Assembly (NCBI GenBank): GCA_964438705.1
Contig: CAYTKQ010000004.1
Coordinates: 62,001-126,000, forward strand
Source: Christensenella sp964438705
GTDB taxonomy: Bacteria > Bacillota > Clostridia > Christensenellales > Christensenellaceae
DNA length: 64,000 bases
Direction of reading: 5' to 3'
Shown here: positions 32,105 through 39,645 of the stretch, in pieces
How positions within the stretch are numbered: position 1 is the stretch's first letter
Layout of the letters: every line of letters starts with the position of its first letter
Position numbers and translations under genes: made by a program
The notes under the pieces: generated by a model
The model's database searches: none
The model's input: only the letters and a program-made list of their open reading frames with translations
What the model was told of the DNA's origin: nothing

Positions 32105-33355
32105 ATGCAGCAAACACAATCATCCTATATAGTGAGGCAGCCGATCCACGATAAAAACAATGAATTGTACGCATATGAAATCCTTTATGTGGAGGATAGT
32201 TATGCGAGTACGGCGGGCGGAGACGCGGCCGCGGCCACGGCGATTGAGACCCTGCTGGTTGAATTTCAGCAGAAGGGCCTTTTGGAAGGCAAAATCGCTT
32301 TTGTCAATTTCACGCCGAAGCTTCTTGTGAGAAATGTTCCGCAGATGTTCGACGCGGACAGGCTGGTTATTCAGATCGACGAGGAGGTGCTGCTCGACCC
32401 GCTGGCGATGCAGCTCGTCAAAAAGTACCGGGAGCACAACTATAAGATCGCGCTGAAGGGCTTTGAATTCAACAACAGATACATTGCGGCGTTGGAAAAT
32501 GTCGATATGATCAAGATCAACTTCCATCATATGGATGCGCCAAAAAAGAGCGTGATCGAGATTGCCAAGGGGTTTGGGATCACGGTTGTGGCCTATAACG
32601 TGAACGATGAAAAGACGTACCATATTGCAAAGCTTGTGGGCGTGCAGTATATGCAGGGCTCCTATATCGGCGCGGTGCTTCCGCAAAAGGTGCCGAAATT
32701 AAACCCGCTTCAGGGAAACTTTTTCCAACTGATGGTGGCAGTGACGAAGGAAGAGGCTGATTTCAATGAGATTGAAGAGCTGATTGCGCGCGATGTTACC
32801 ATGACGTACGCATTATTGAAGCTTGTGAATTCGGCGTATTTCGCGCTGCGCAACAGGGTGGAGTCCGTTCATCAGGCACTGGTGGTGCTTGGCATCGCGC
32901 AGCTTCGCCAGTGGATCTACGTGCTGAGCCTGCGCCCGGATTCGAAGGAGATGCCCTCGGAGTTCATCAAAACGTCGTTTTTGCGGGCGAACTTCTGTGC
33001 AGAGCTTCTGCCCCTTGCAAAGGATGTGCCGCTATCCAAATCGGAAGCGTATCTGTTGGGTATGTTCTCCACACTGGGCGCGCTGATGGATATTCCGCTC
33101 GACGAGGCGCTGGGCGGGCTCAATATTTCCGAACACATCACGAATGCGCTGCTTTCGCACGAGGGACGGGCGGGCATGCTCTACGACCTTGTGCTGGATT
33201 ATGAAAAGGGCAACTGGGTAGGGATGTCCAACCGCGCGGAAGAGCTCGGCATCCCCGTGGACGTCATTGCGCAGAAATATTTTGAATGCATGGCGCTCGT
33301 CGACGATATTTGGAATAGTTTTACAGAAATCAATACGTCGATGAGAGATTCGTGA
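32105..33355 (+). CDS. EAL-HDOD signalling protein (YuxH/CdgJ type)
   Basis: 416 residues. The N-terminal part (about 1-200) is an EAL-type domain: IVRQPIHDKNNELYAYEILY, KIAFVNFTPKLL and KINFHHMD. The catalytic EAL motif reads YEIL and other metal-binding acids are missing, so phosphodiesterase activity is unlikely. The C-terminal HDOD domain (about 200-400) has IARDVTMTYALLKLVNSAYF and the segment VHQALVVLGIAQLRQWIYV. CdgJ/YuxH relatives affect motility. It precedes the hemerythrin gene, with cheR and the transglycosylase upstream. Confidence 0.9.
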   Translation: MQQTQSSYIVRQPIHDKNNELYAYEILYVEDSYASTAGGDAAAATAIETLLVEFQQKGLLEGKIAFVNFTPKLLVRNVPQMFDADRLVIQIDEEVLLDPLAMQLVKKYREHNYKIALKGFEFNNRYIAALENVDMIKINFHHMDAPKKSVIEIAKGFGITVVAYNVNDEKTYHIAKLVGVQYMQGSYIGAVLPQKVPKLNPLQGNFFQLMVAVTKEEADFNEIEELIARDVTMTYALLKLVNSAYFALRNRVESVHQALVVLGIAQLRQWIYVLSLRPDSKEMPSEFIKTSFLRANFCAELLPLAKDVPLSKSEAYLLGMFSTLGALMDIPLDEALGGLNISEHITNALLSHEGRAGMLYDLVLDYEKGNWVGMSNRAEELGIPVDVIAQKYFECMALVDDIWNSFTEINTSMRDS

Positions 33356-33421
33356 TATAATAAAAACGTTACGCAGACACAATGATTATGATATAATATA
33401 GGACGAAAGAGGTATGCTTTT

Positions 33422-33829
33422 ATGCCATATGTTTTTACAAAAGATTTGGAGACAGGGGAAGCGCAGATCGATTCCCAGCATAAGGAGCTCTTTCGCATCA
33501 TGAACGAGCTGGAAGATGCGAGCAAAAATGGTAAGGGCCGCGATGAGCTGGAGCACACCCTGAAATTTTTGAGCGATTATATTGTCAAGCATTTTGCGGA
33601 CGAGCAGATGCTGCACATCAAGCATGCCTATCACGAGCGCTCGGATCATAAGCAATATCACGAGGCGTTCAAAAAGAGCGTGAACGATATGATCGCTGAA
33701 TACCGCAAGCAGGGCGCGTCGATCACGCTTTTGGGAGAGATCAATTCCAAAGTGGCGATGTGGCTGTTGAACCACATCAAGCGCGAGGATAAAAAATTTG
33801 GAGCGTATCTGAAAGAGAAGAACGCATAA
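33422..33829 (+). CDS. Bacteriohemerythrin
   Basis: A 135-residue O2-binding di-iron protein. The ligand set is visible: His20 in DSQHKELF, His and Glu in YIVKHFADEQ, histidines in HKQYHEAFKKS, and His/Asp in WLLNHIKREDKKFG. It may store or buffer oxygen or protect motility proteins in an anaerobe; a link with aerotaxis is inference. The upstream 66 nt contain a perfect TATAAT (33392-33397) but no good -35, so an extra promoter is possible. cheV follows. Confidence 0.93.
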   Translation: MPYVFTKDLETGEAQIDSQHKELFRIMNELEDASKNGKGRDELEHTLKFLSDYIVKHFADEQMLHIKHAYHERSDHKQYHEAFKKSVNDMIAEYRKQGASITLLGEINSKVAMWLLNHIKREDKKFGAYLKEKNA

Positions 33830-33861
33830 TAGACCGCATGGCAGCATAAAGGAGCGAGGCA

Positions 33862-34824
33862 ATGGATCCGAAAAACAAACAGGAAATTTTGCTGGAATCA
33901 GGAACGAATGAAATCGAGATCATGGAATTTACGATCGCGGGCAACACGTTTGGAATCAACGTTGCAAAGATTCGTGAGATCATGATTCCGTTTGACGTCA
34001 AAAAGATGCCGCATGTGCATCCGGCGATCGAAGGCGTTTTCAAGCCGAGAGGCATCGTGATCTCCGTCATCAACCTGCCATTCTATCTTGGCATGGAGGA
34101 GGAGCACGACAGCACGAAGGACCTCTTCATCGTGACCAATTTCAACAACATGCATATCGCGTTCCGCGTGCACACCGTCGAGGGGATCGACCGGATCTCG
34201 TGGGGCGATATTGAAAAGCCGGATAAGACGATCTACGGTGGGGACGAGGGGATCGTGACAGGGCTTGCGCAGTTTGACGGCAGGCTCATTACCGTGCTGG
34301 ATTTTGAGAAGATCGTGGCGGACATCGCGCCGGAAACAGGCATCCAGCTTTCTGAGATCGACGAGCTTGGCACGCGTGAGCGGGATGATCGGCCGATCAT
34401 GGTCGTGGAGGATTCCGCGCTGCTTTCCGCGATGATCTTGCAGGCGCTGCATAAGGCGGGGTATGTAAACACGCTGAAGATGGACAACGGACAGGAGGCG
34501 TGGGATACGCTGTGTGCCTTTAAAGAACAGAGCGGAAACAACCGTGAAGCGCTGCGCGACCATGTATCGTGTATCATTACGGACATCGAGATGCCGCAGA
34601 TGGACGGACACCGGCTGACCAAGCTGGTGAAGGACGACCCGGTATTAAAGCATCTTCCGCTGATCATCTTTTCTTCGCTCGTCAATGACGAGATGCGCAT
34701 CAAGGGCAGGAGCCTCGGCGCGGACGAACAGCTTTCGAAACCGGAGATCGGGCACTTGGTGACCGTTGTGGATCATTTGCTCGATGAATATGAAATTGGG
34801 ATGCCGGACGATCCGGCAATGTAA
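33862..34824 (+). CDS. cheV: Chemotaxis coupling/response protein CheV
   Basis: A CheW domain fused to a receiver, used for adaptation in Gram-positive chemotaxis. The CheW part covers about residues 15-160 (EIMEFTIAGNTFGINVAKI, then AIEGVFKPRGIVISVINLP). The receiver from about 175 has PIMVVEDSALLSAMILQALH, the phospho-site Asp in CIITDIEMPQMDGH and Lys in LSKPEIG. 320 residues. It lies away from the cheA block, between hemerythrin and flgB. All receiver key residues are seen. Confidence 0.95.
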   Translation: MDPKNKQEILLESGTNEIEIMEFTIAGNTFGINVAKIREIMIPFDVKKMPHVHPAIEGVFKPRGIVISVINLPFYLGMEEEHDSTKDLFIVTNFNNMHIAFRVHTVEGIDRISWGDIEKPDKTIYGGDEGIVTGLAQFDGRLITVLDFEKIVADIAPETGIQLSEIDELGTRERDDRPIMVVEDSALLSAMILQALHKAGYVNTLKMDNGQEAWDTLCAFKEQSGNNREALRDHVSCIITDIEMPQMDGHRLTKLVKDDPVLKHLPLIIFSSLVNDEMRIKGRSLGADEQLSKPEIGHLVTVVDHLLDEYEIGMPDDPAM

Positions 34825-34836
34825 GGAGACAGTATA

Positions 34837-35235
34837 ATGGGCATGTTTGATAAACTCACACCGCTTGAAAACGGACTTTCGGCATCGTGGATGCGCAACA
34901 AGACGATCCTCAACAACGTTGCGAACGTCGATACGCCGAACTTCAAGGCGTCGGGAGTGGAGTTTGAGAATCTGTATAGGCAGGCGCTGAATACGGACAG
35001 CGATTTCCAGATGAAGCGAACCCGCGCAACGCATTTGAACGGGGGAACCGACGTAAATTCGGTGACGGGAAGGGTGGTTACGCAGGCTGACACCACCTAC
35101 CGCATGGATGGCAACAATGTGGACATTGATCAGGAAATGACGGCGTATGCCAAAAATGTGATTTATTACAATACGTTGATGAGAAAGATCAACGGGCAGT
35201 TCAATCAACTGCGCATGGCAATCAGAGGCCAATAA
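34837..35235 (+). CDS. flgB: Flagellar proximal rod protein FlgB
   Basis: Proximal rod subunit. The 132 residues contain the rod motif WMRNKTILNNVANVDTPNFKA and the C-terminal helix ending in YNTLMRKINGQFNQLRMAI. Length is normal for the family. It is 12 nt after cheV and begins the flgB-flgC-fliE group, the usual early basal-body order, here displaced from the fliF block. Confidence 0.95.
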   Translation: MGMFDKLTPLENGLSASWMRNKTILNNVANVDTPNFKASGVEFENLYRQALNTDSDFQMKRTRATHLNGGTDVNSVTGRVVTQADTTYRMDGNNVDIDQEMTAYAKNVIYYNTLMRKINGQFNQLRMAIRGQ

Positions 35236-35246
35236 GGAGGTAGAAA

Positions 35247-35684
35247 ATGGCATTTTTATCATCGCTCGACATTTCGGGCTCGGCACTCACCGCACAGCGG
35301 CTGAGGATGGACGTGGTTGCGGAAAACGTCGCAAACATCAATACGACAAGAATGGCGAACGGAGAACCGTATCGCAGAAGATATGTGATTTTTCAGCAAA
35401 GGGAGGGTGCGAGCTTTTCCGATCAGCTGAACAACTCGCTTGCGGGAAGCGCAGGCAAAGGCGTGCGGGTCACGGAGATATTGGATGACCCGTCGGCGTT
35501 CAAGCTGGACTACAACCCGACGCACCCGGACGCAGACGAATTCGGCTATGTGCGCATGCCCAATGTGGATCTTGCGCGGGAGATGGTGGATATGATGTCC
35601 GCCACCAGATCGTATGAGGCAAACATCACCGTGCTCAACGGAACGAAGAGCATGGCGATGAATGCACTTGAGATTGGAAAGTAG
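35247..35684 (+). CDS. flgC: Flagellar proximal rod protein FlgC
   Basis: Rod subunit of 145 residues. The N-terminal motif SALTAQRLRMDVVAENVANI and the C-terminal helix VDLAREMVDMMSATRSYEAN are typical. Between them PYRRRYVIFQQREG matches FlgC. It is preceded by AAGGAGG and lies 11 nt after flgB. Confidence 0.95.
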   Translation: MAFLSSLDISGSALTAQRLRMDVVAENVANINTTRMANGEPYRRRYVIFQQREGASFSDQLNNSLAGSAGKGVRVTEILDDPSAFKLDYNPTHPDADEFGYVRMPNVDLAREMVDMMSATRSYEANITVLNGTKSMAMNALEIGK

Positions 35685-35698
35685 GAGAGGAATAGACG

Positions 35699-36007
35699 AT
35701 GGCAAATATTACTTCGATCGTATCGCCCGCCGAGATTTATCAGGCGGCGAAGCAGCCCGTGAAAATGGATGAAGAAGCTGTACAAGGGGCGGACTTCAAA
35801 AGCATGCTGACCAACGCGATCCAAGAGACAGACAGCCTTGCGACGGTTGCCGATCAGGGAACGCAGGCGCTGCTTTCCGGCGAGACGGACAATATTGCGC
35901 AGGTGATGATCGACGGGACCAAGGCAGAGCTTTCCCTCAACATGGTGATTCAGGTACGCAACAAAATTGTGGACGCATACACAGAGGTGATGCGGATGTC
36001 CCTGTAG
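35699..36007 (+). CDS. fliE: Hook-basal body protein FliE
   Basis: Joins the MS ring to the rod. 102 residues: DFKSMLTNAIQETDSL followed by the conserved end IAQVMIDGTKAELSLNMVIQ and VDAYTEVMRMSL. The family, order (flgB-flgC-fliE) and length all agree. The start is ATG 35699 with GGAGAGG upstream. fliO follows after 9 nt. Confidence 0.95.
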   Translation: MANITSIVSPAEIYQAAKQPVKMDEEAVQGADFKSMLTNAIQETDSLATVADQGTQALLSGETDNIAQVMIDGTKAELSLNMVIQVRNKIVDAYTEVMRMSL

Positions 36008-36016
36008 GAATCCTTT

Positions 36017-36619
36017 ATGGCGGAGCAAAGCGGACCGCAGCTTGCGGCGGGAATTGATTTCACGGATGTTCTGGTGATCATCATCTATCTGGTGCTGATC
36101 GTGGCAGCGGCCTATTTTCTGACCAAATATGTTGCGAAGAGATCTTTGAAAAAAGGAATGAAGCCTTCCCAGATGCAAAGGAGCGGCGCAAAGCCGAGGG
36201 CTGCCGAGCTTGGGCACATGGTGTCCGTCGCGGATCGCATTGCGGTCGACCGGGATAAGACGATCATGGTGGTGGAGTTTCAGGGCAAGTATTACCTGAT
36301 GAGCACCGCCGCAGATAAAATCGAATGCATCGACACAGTGGAAATTCCGGATGCGCCGCCCGTAAGCGAGGACGCGGAAGCGCAGCAGGACGAAGAACAG
36401 CAAGGCGGCGGCGTTGTGCAGCGGCCGGCAGACGAGGACACCTTCTTCAAACGGTTCAAGAAAGCCATGAAGGTGGTTTTGCAAAGCTATCTGCCCAAGA
36501 GCATGCGCAGCAAGCCAAGCGAAGTTTCATTCGAGGCGCGCCTTGAAGAACAGGTGCGCAAAAGCGAAAAGACAGACCAAAAAGAAAAGAGCGACCAGAA
36601 CGACACAACCAAAGGATAA
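36017..36619 (+). CDS. fliO: Flagellar export assembly protein FliO
   Basis: Scaffold for assembly of the FliP-FliR export gate. 200 residues: one membrane segment near 19-37 (VLVIIIYLVLIVAAAYFLTK) followed by a small beta domain typical of FliO (LGHMVSVADRIAVDRDKTIM; YYLMSTAADKIECID). The C-terminal 90 residues are acidic, then basic and poorly conserved. FliO is the most variable gate protein; its place directly before fliP supports the call. Confidence 0.85.
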   Translation: MAEQSGPQLAAGIDFTDVLVIIIYLVLIVAAAYFLTKYVAKRSLKKGMKPSQMQRSGAKPRAAELGHMVSVADRIAVDRDKTIMVVEFQGKYYLMSTAADKIECIDTVEIPDAPPVSEDAEAQQDEEQQGGGVVQRPADEDTFFKRFKKAMKVVLQSYLPKSMRSKPSEVSFEARLEEQVRKSEKTDQKEKSDQNDTTKG

Positions 36620-36624
36620 GGATT

Positions 36625-37401
36625 TTGAAGAAGAGATTTATCATAAAGCTTATCATAGTCATCATATCGTTGCTGGCCGTATTGGTTGTTTTTACCGGCT
36701 GTGCGTCCACCACGGACGGCACAACGCCGGATGCGGGTGCGGACCCGCTCGCGCAGCTTTTGGGCAGTCGATCCACCAGCCTTCAGCTTGTGGGGCTGCT
36801 GACGATTTTGAGCATTGCGCCATCCATACTTCTGATGGTGACGGGGTTCACGCGAATCGTCATTGTGCTGTCCTTTACAAGAAACGCATTGGGACTCCAG
36901 CAAATGCCGCCAAATCAGGTTTTGGTGGCTTTGGCGATTTTTTTGACATTTTTCATCATGTCTCCCGTATTCACCACCATCAAGACGGAAGCCGTCGATC
37001 CTTATGTGGCGCAGGAAATCACCTTTGAGGAAGCGGTGGATGCGGCGGAACAGCCGATCCGCGAATTCATGCTGCGTCAGACCTTTAAGGACGACCTCAA
37101 TATGTTTTTGGAGATTTCCAACACGCAGGGTGCGGAGCAGCTTGATGATGTGCCCATTACGACGATCATACCGGCGTTTATCACAAGCGAGCTGAAGCGC
37201 GGGTTTATGATCGGGTTCTTTATTTATATCCCGTTTATCGTCATCGATATGGTGGTGTCGAGTACGCTGATGGCAATGGGCATGATGATGCTGCCGCCCA
37301 TCGTGATCTCTCTGCCCTTTAAGGTGCTGCTGTTTGTTTTGGTGGATGGCTGGACGCTGACGATGCAGACGCTGATCACGACATTCAACGCATTCACGTA
37401 G
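36625..37401 (+). CDS. fliP: Flagellar export gate protein FliP
   Basis: Core of the export gate. 258 residues with the FliP signatures ILLMVTGFTRIVIVLSFTRN, LGLQQMPPNQVLVALAIFLT and the C-terminal FMIGFFIYIPFIVIDMVV, MMMLPPIVISLPFKVLLF. The N-terminal segment is a signal peptide as usual for FliP, but it ends in VVFTGC with Cys26, close to a lipobox (though Phe is unusual at -3). Start is TTG 36625 after AAGGATAAGG. It is 5 nt from fliO. Confidence 0.95.
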   Translation: MKKRFIIKLIIVIISLLAVLVVFTGCASTTDGTTPDAGADPLAQLLGSRSTSLQLVGLLTILSIAPSILLMVTGFTRIVIVLSFTRNALGLQQMPPNQVLVALAIFLTFFIMSPVFTTIKTEAVDPYVAQEITFEEAVDAAEQPIREFMLRQTFKDDLNMFLEISNTQGAEQLDDVPITTIIPAFITSELKRGFMIGFFIYIPFIVIDMVVSSTLMAMGMMMLPPIVISLPFKVLLFVLVDGWTLTMQTLITTFNAFT

Positions 37402-37443
37402 CGACGCACGGGTGCGGTGCAAACGAGTAGCTGAAGTGAGGAA

Positions 37444-37719
37444 GTGGTTACAATAGATCAGGCGACAATTATAACAATTATGCAGGATGCGATCAGCACG
37501 ATATTGACCGTGTCGTTGCCTCCGATCCTGGTTGGGCTCGTGATCGGCATTATTATATCTATTTTTCAGGCGGCGACACAGATCAACGAACAGACGCTGA
37601 CGTTCGTTCCCAAAATCATCGGGATACTGGTCGCTTTGTTGTTTTTTGGCGGTATGATGCTCAATAACCTGACGGAGTTTGCGACGCGGATTTATGAATA
37701 TGCCGCTATGATCTCATAA
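37444..37719 (+). CDS. fliQ: Flagellar export gate protein FliQ
   Basis: Small export-gate subunit of 91 residues with two membrane helices (PPILVGLVIGIIISIFQAAT and IIGILVALLFFGGMMLNNL) and the conserved QAATQINEQTLTFVPKI loop. The GTG start at 37444 has GAGG just upstream at 37439-37442, closer than usual; no better in-frame start is present. It lies between fliP and fliR. Confidence 0.94.
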   Translation: MVTIDQATIITIMQDAISTILTVSLPPILVGLVIGIIISIFQAATQINEQTLTFVPKIIGILVALLFFGGMMLNNLTEFATRIYEYAAMIS

Positions 37720-37731
37720 AGAGTTGAGCGT

Positions 37732-38532
37732 ATGGTAGATTTTTTTGCGGCGTTTTTTCAAAACTGGGAATTCTTTCTCCTGCTGTTTCTGCGGGTATCG
37801 GGGTTGATTTTTTCAAACCCCATTTTTGGAAGAACGAACATTCCGAACATCGTGAAAATTGGCTACTGCGCCTGCATTGCAATGTTGTTCTTTGCGTCCG
37901 CGCCGCAGATCGCGGAACAGATGCAGGCATTTAATTACGGCGACGATATCCTGCTGTATATTCTGCTGTGCATCAAGGAGCTGTTGTTCGGGCTGGTGCT
38001 GGGATTCGTGTTGAACCTGTTTTTCCAGATGGCCTTTACAGCGGGGCAGCTGATCGATATGCAGATGGGCTTTGGTATGGTCAATGTGTTCGACGTGCAG
38101 AGCAACTTAAGCATCCCCATGATCGGAAACTTTTTGAACCTGCTGATGCTGATGGTGTTTTTCGCGGTTCACGGGTATGAAAGGCTGATCAAGATCATGG
38201 CGCTGTCCATCGAGAAGATACCGATCGGCGGGGTGACGTTCAATACAGAGATCGGGCTGGTGGCGCTCGAGCTGTTTATACAGGTGTTTTTGCTGGCGAT
38301 CATCGTCGCGATGCCCATCATCGCGTCAGGACTTTTGGGAGAGGCGTGCTTTGGCATCATGATGCGTATGGTGCCGCAGATGAACGCATTTTCCATCGGC
38401 ATACCGATCAAGATCATACTCGGCTTTTTGGTGCTTCTGGCGATCATACCGGTCTATGTGGCATTTATGCCGCAGGTGTTCGATCAAATGTACGCGGGGC
38501 TGGAGAAGATGTTTGCGACGCTTACGGGGTGA
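37732..38532 (+). CDS. fliR: Flagellar export gate protein FliR
   Basis: Export-gate protein of 266 residues with about six membrane segments. Signatures include LRVSGLIFSNPIFGRTNIPN, KELLFGLVLGFVLNLFFQM with GQLIDMQMGFGMVNVFD, and late segments LGEACFGIMMRMVPQMNAFS and GFLVLLAIIPVYVAFM. It starts 12 nt after fliQ and is followed after 7 nt by flhB, the normal order. Confidence 0.95.
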   Translation: MVDFFAAFFQNWEFFLLLFLRVSGLIFSNPIFGRTNIPNIVKIGYCACIAMLFFASAPQIAEQMQAFNYGDDILLYILLCIKELLFGLVLGFVLNLFFQMAFTAGQLIDMQMGFGMVNVFDVQSNLSIPMIGNFLNLLMLMVFFAVHGYERLIKIMALSIEKIPIGGVTFNTEIGLVALELFIQVFLLAIIVAMPIIASGLLGEACFGIMMRMVPQMNAFSIGIPIKIILGFLVLLAIIPVYVAFMPQVFDQMYAGLEKMFATLTG

Positions 38533-38539
38533 TGGATAA

Positions 38540-39610
38540 ATGGCTGACAACAACAGCAGCGGGGAAAAAACAGAAAGCGCAACCCCGAAACGACGACAAG
38601 ACGCGCGCGAACGGGGACAGGTACTAAAGAGCAACGAGCTTGTGATGACGGGAACGCTGCTGATTATGTTTGGTGCCCTGCGGGCGCTTACGCCTATGAT
38701 AGCGGAAAACCTGATGCGTTTTTCCGCCAGTTTTTTGTCAGGGCAGTATCTGCCGGAGTATTACCTGAACCCGAGCAATGCCGGGCCGGTGATGCAGCAG
38801 ATGGTGATCGGTTTTTTGCAGATCATGCTGCCCATCCTTCTGGTGGCGGTCCTCGCGGCGGTCGTCGTCAACGTCGTACAGACGGGCTTTTTGTTCAGCA
38901 CCAAGGCGCTGGAGCCAAAAATGAACCGCCTGAGTCCGGCAGAAGGCTTTAAACGGATTTTTTCCGGGCGGACGTTATTTGAATTGCTAAAATCAGTACT
39001 AAAGATTGCGGTAATCGGCATTGTGATTTATACTAAAATAGAGGCGGACCTTCCCGCGTTTTCCATGATGCTGACGGGGGGGATGAAGGCGTCTATCCTG
39101 CAGATCGCGGAGCTGATCTTTGATGCAGGTTTTCAGATACTGCTCTTCCTTGCGGCGATTGCGCTGTTGGATTATATGTTCCAGCGCAGGAAATTTGAAA
39201 AGGATCTGATGATGACCAAGTATGAGGTCCGCATGGAGATGAAGCAGCAGGAGGGTGATCCGCAGATCAAAGGGAAGATCAAGCAGAAGCAGCGCCAAAT
39301 GGCGATGATGCGCATGATGCAGAGTGTTCCTGAGGCGGACGTGGTCATCACGAACCCGACGCACTACGCGGTTGCGTTGAAATATGACGAGGCGGTGGGC
39401 GCGGCCCCGCTGGTGCTTGCGAAGGGCAAGGACAATACGGCCCTGAAAATTAAAGAGATCGCGGCGGAGCATTCCATCGAGATCGTCGAAAACAAGCCGC
39501 TTGCAAGGAGCCTTTATGTGATGTGTGATATAGGCGACCAGATTCCGGTGGAGATGTATCAAGTGGTGGCGGAGATCCTCGCGCAGGTATACCGCAAGCA
39601 CAATAAGTAA
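38540..39610 (+). CDS. flhB: Flagellar export switch protein FlhB
   Basis: Sets export specificity together with FliK. 356 residues: a basic N-terminus (KTESATPKRRQDARERGQ), four membrane segments, a linker helix (FEKDLMMTKYEVRMEMKQQE) and the C-terminal domain with the autocleavage site NPTH in VVITNPTHYAVALKYDE. All expected features are intact. A stand-alone paralogue of its C-terminal domain, lacking NPTH, is at 23696. Confidence 0.96.
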   Translation: MADNNSSGEKTESATPKRRQDARERGQVLKSNELVMTGTLLIMFGALRALTPMIAENLMRFSASFLSGQYLPEYYLNPSNAGPVMQQMVIGFLQIMLPILLVAVLAAVVVNVVQTGFLFSTKALEPKMNRLSPAEGFKRIFSGRTLFELLKSVLKIAVIGIVIYTKIEADLPAFSMMLTGGMKASILQIAELIFDAGFQILLFLAAIALLDYMFQRRKFEKDLMMTKYEVRMEMKQQEGDPQIKGKIKQKQRQMAMMRMMQSVPEADVVITNPTHYAVALKYDEAVGAAPLVLAKGKDNTALKIKEIAAEHSIEIVENKPLARSLYVMCDIGDQIPVEMYQVVAEILAQVYRKHNK

Positions 39611-39645
39611 AATGTTACAAAGATTTTGTGATTGAGGAGTTATAG

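Noticed and set aside
33392..33397. Independent promoter for hemerythrin
   Set aside because: TATAAT is perfect but the -35 position (TTACGC) matches poorly; not listed as a feature.
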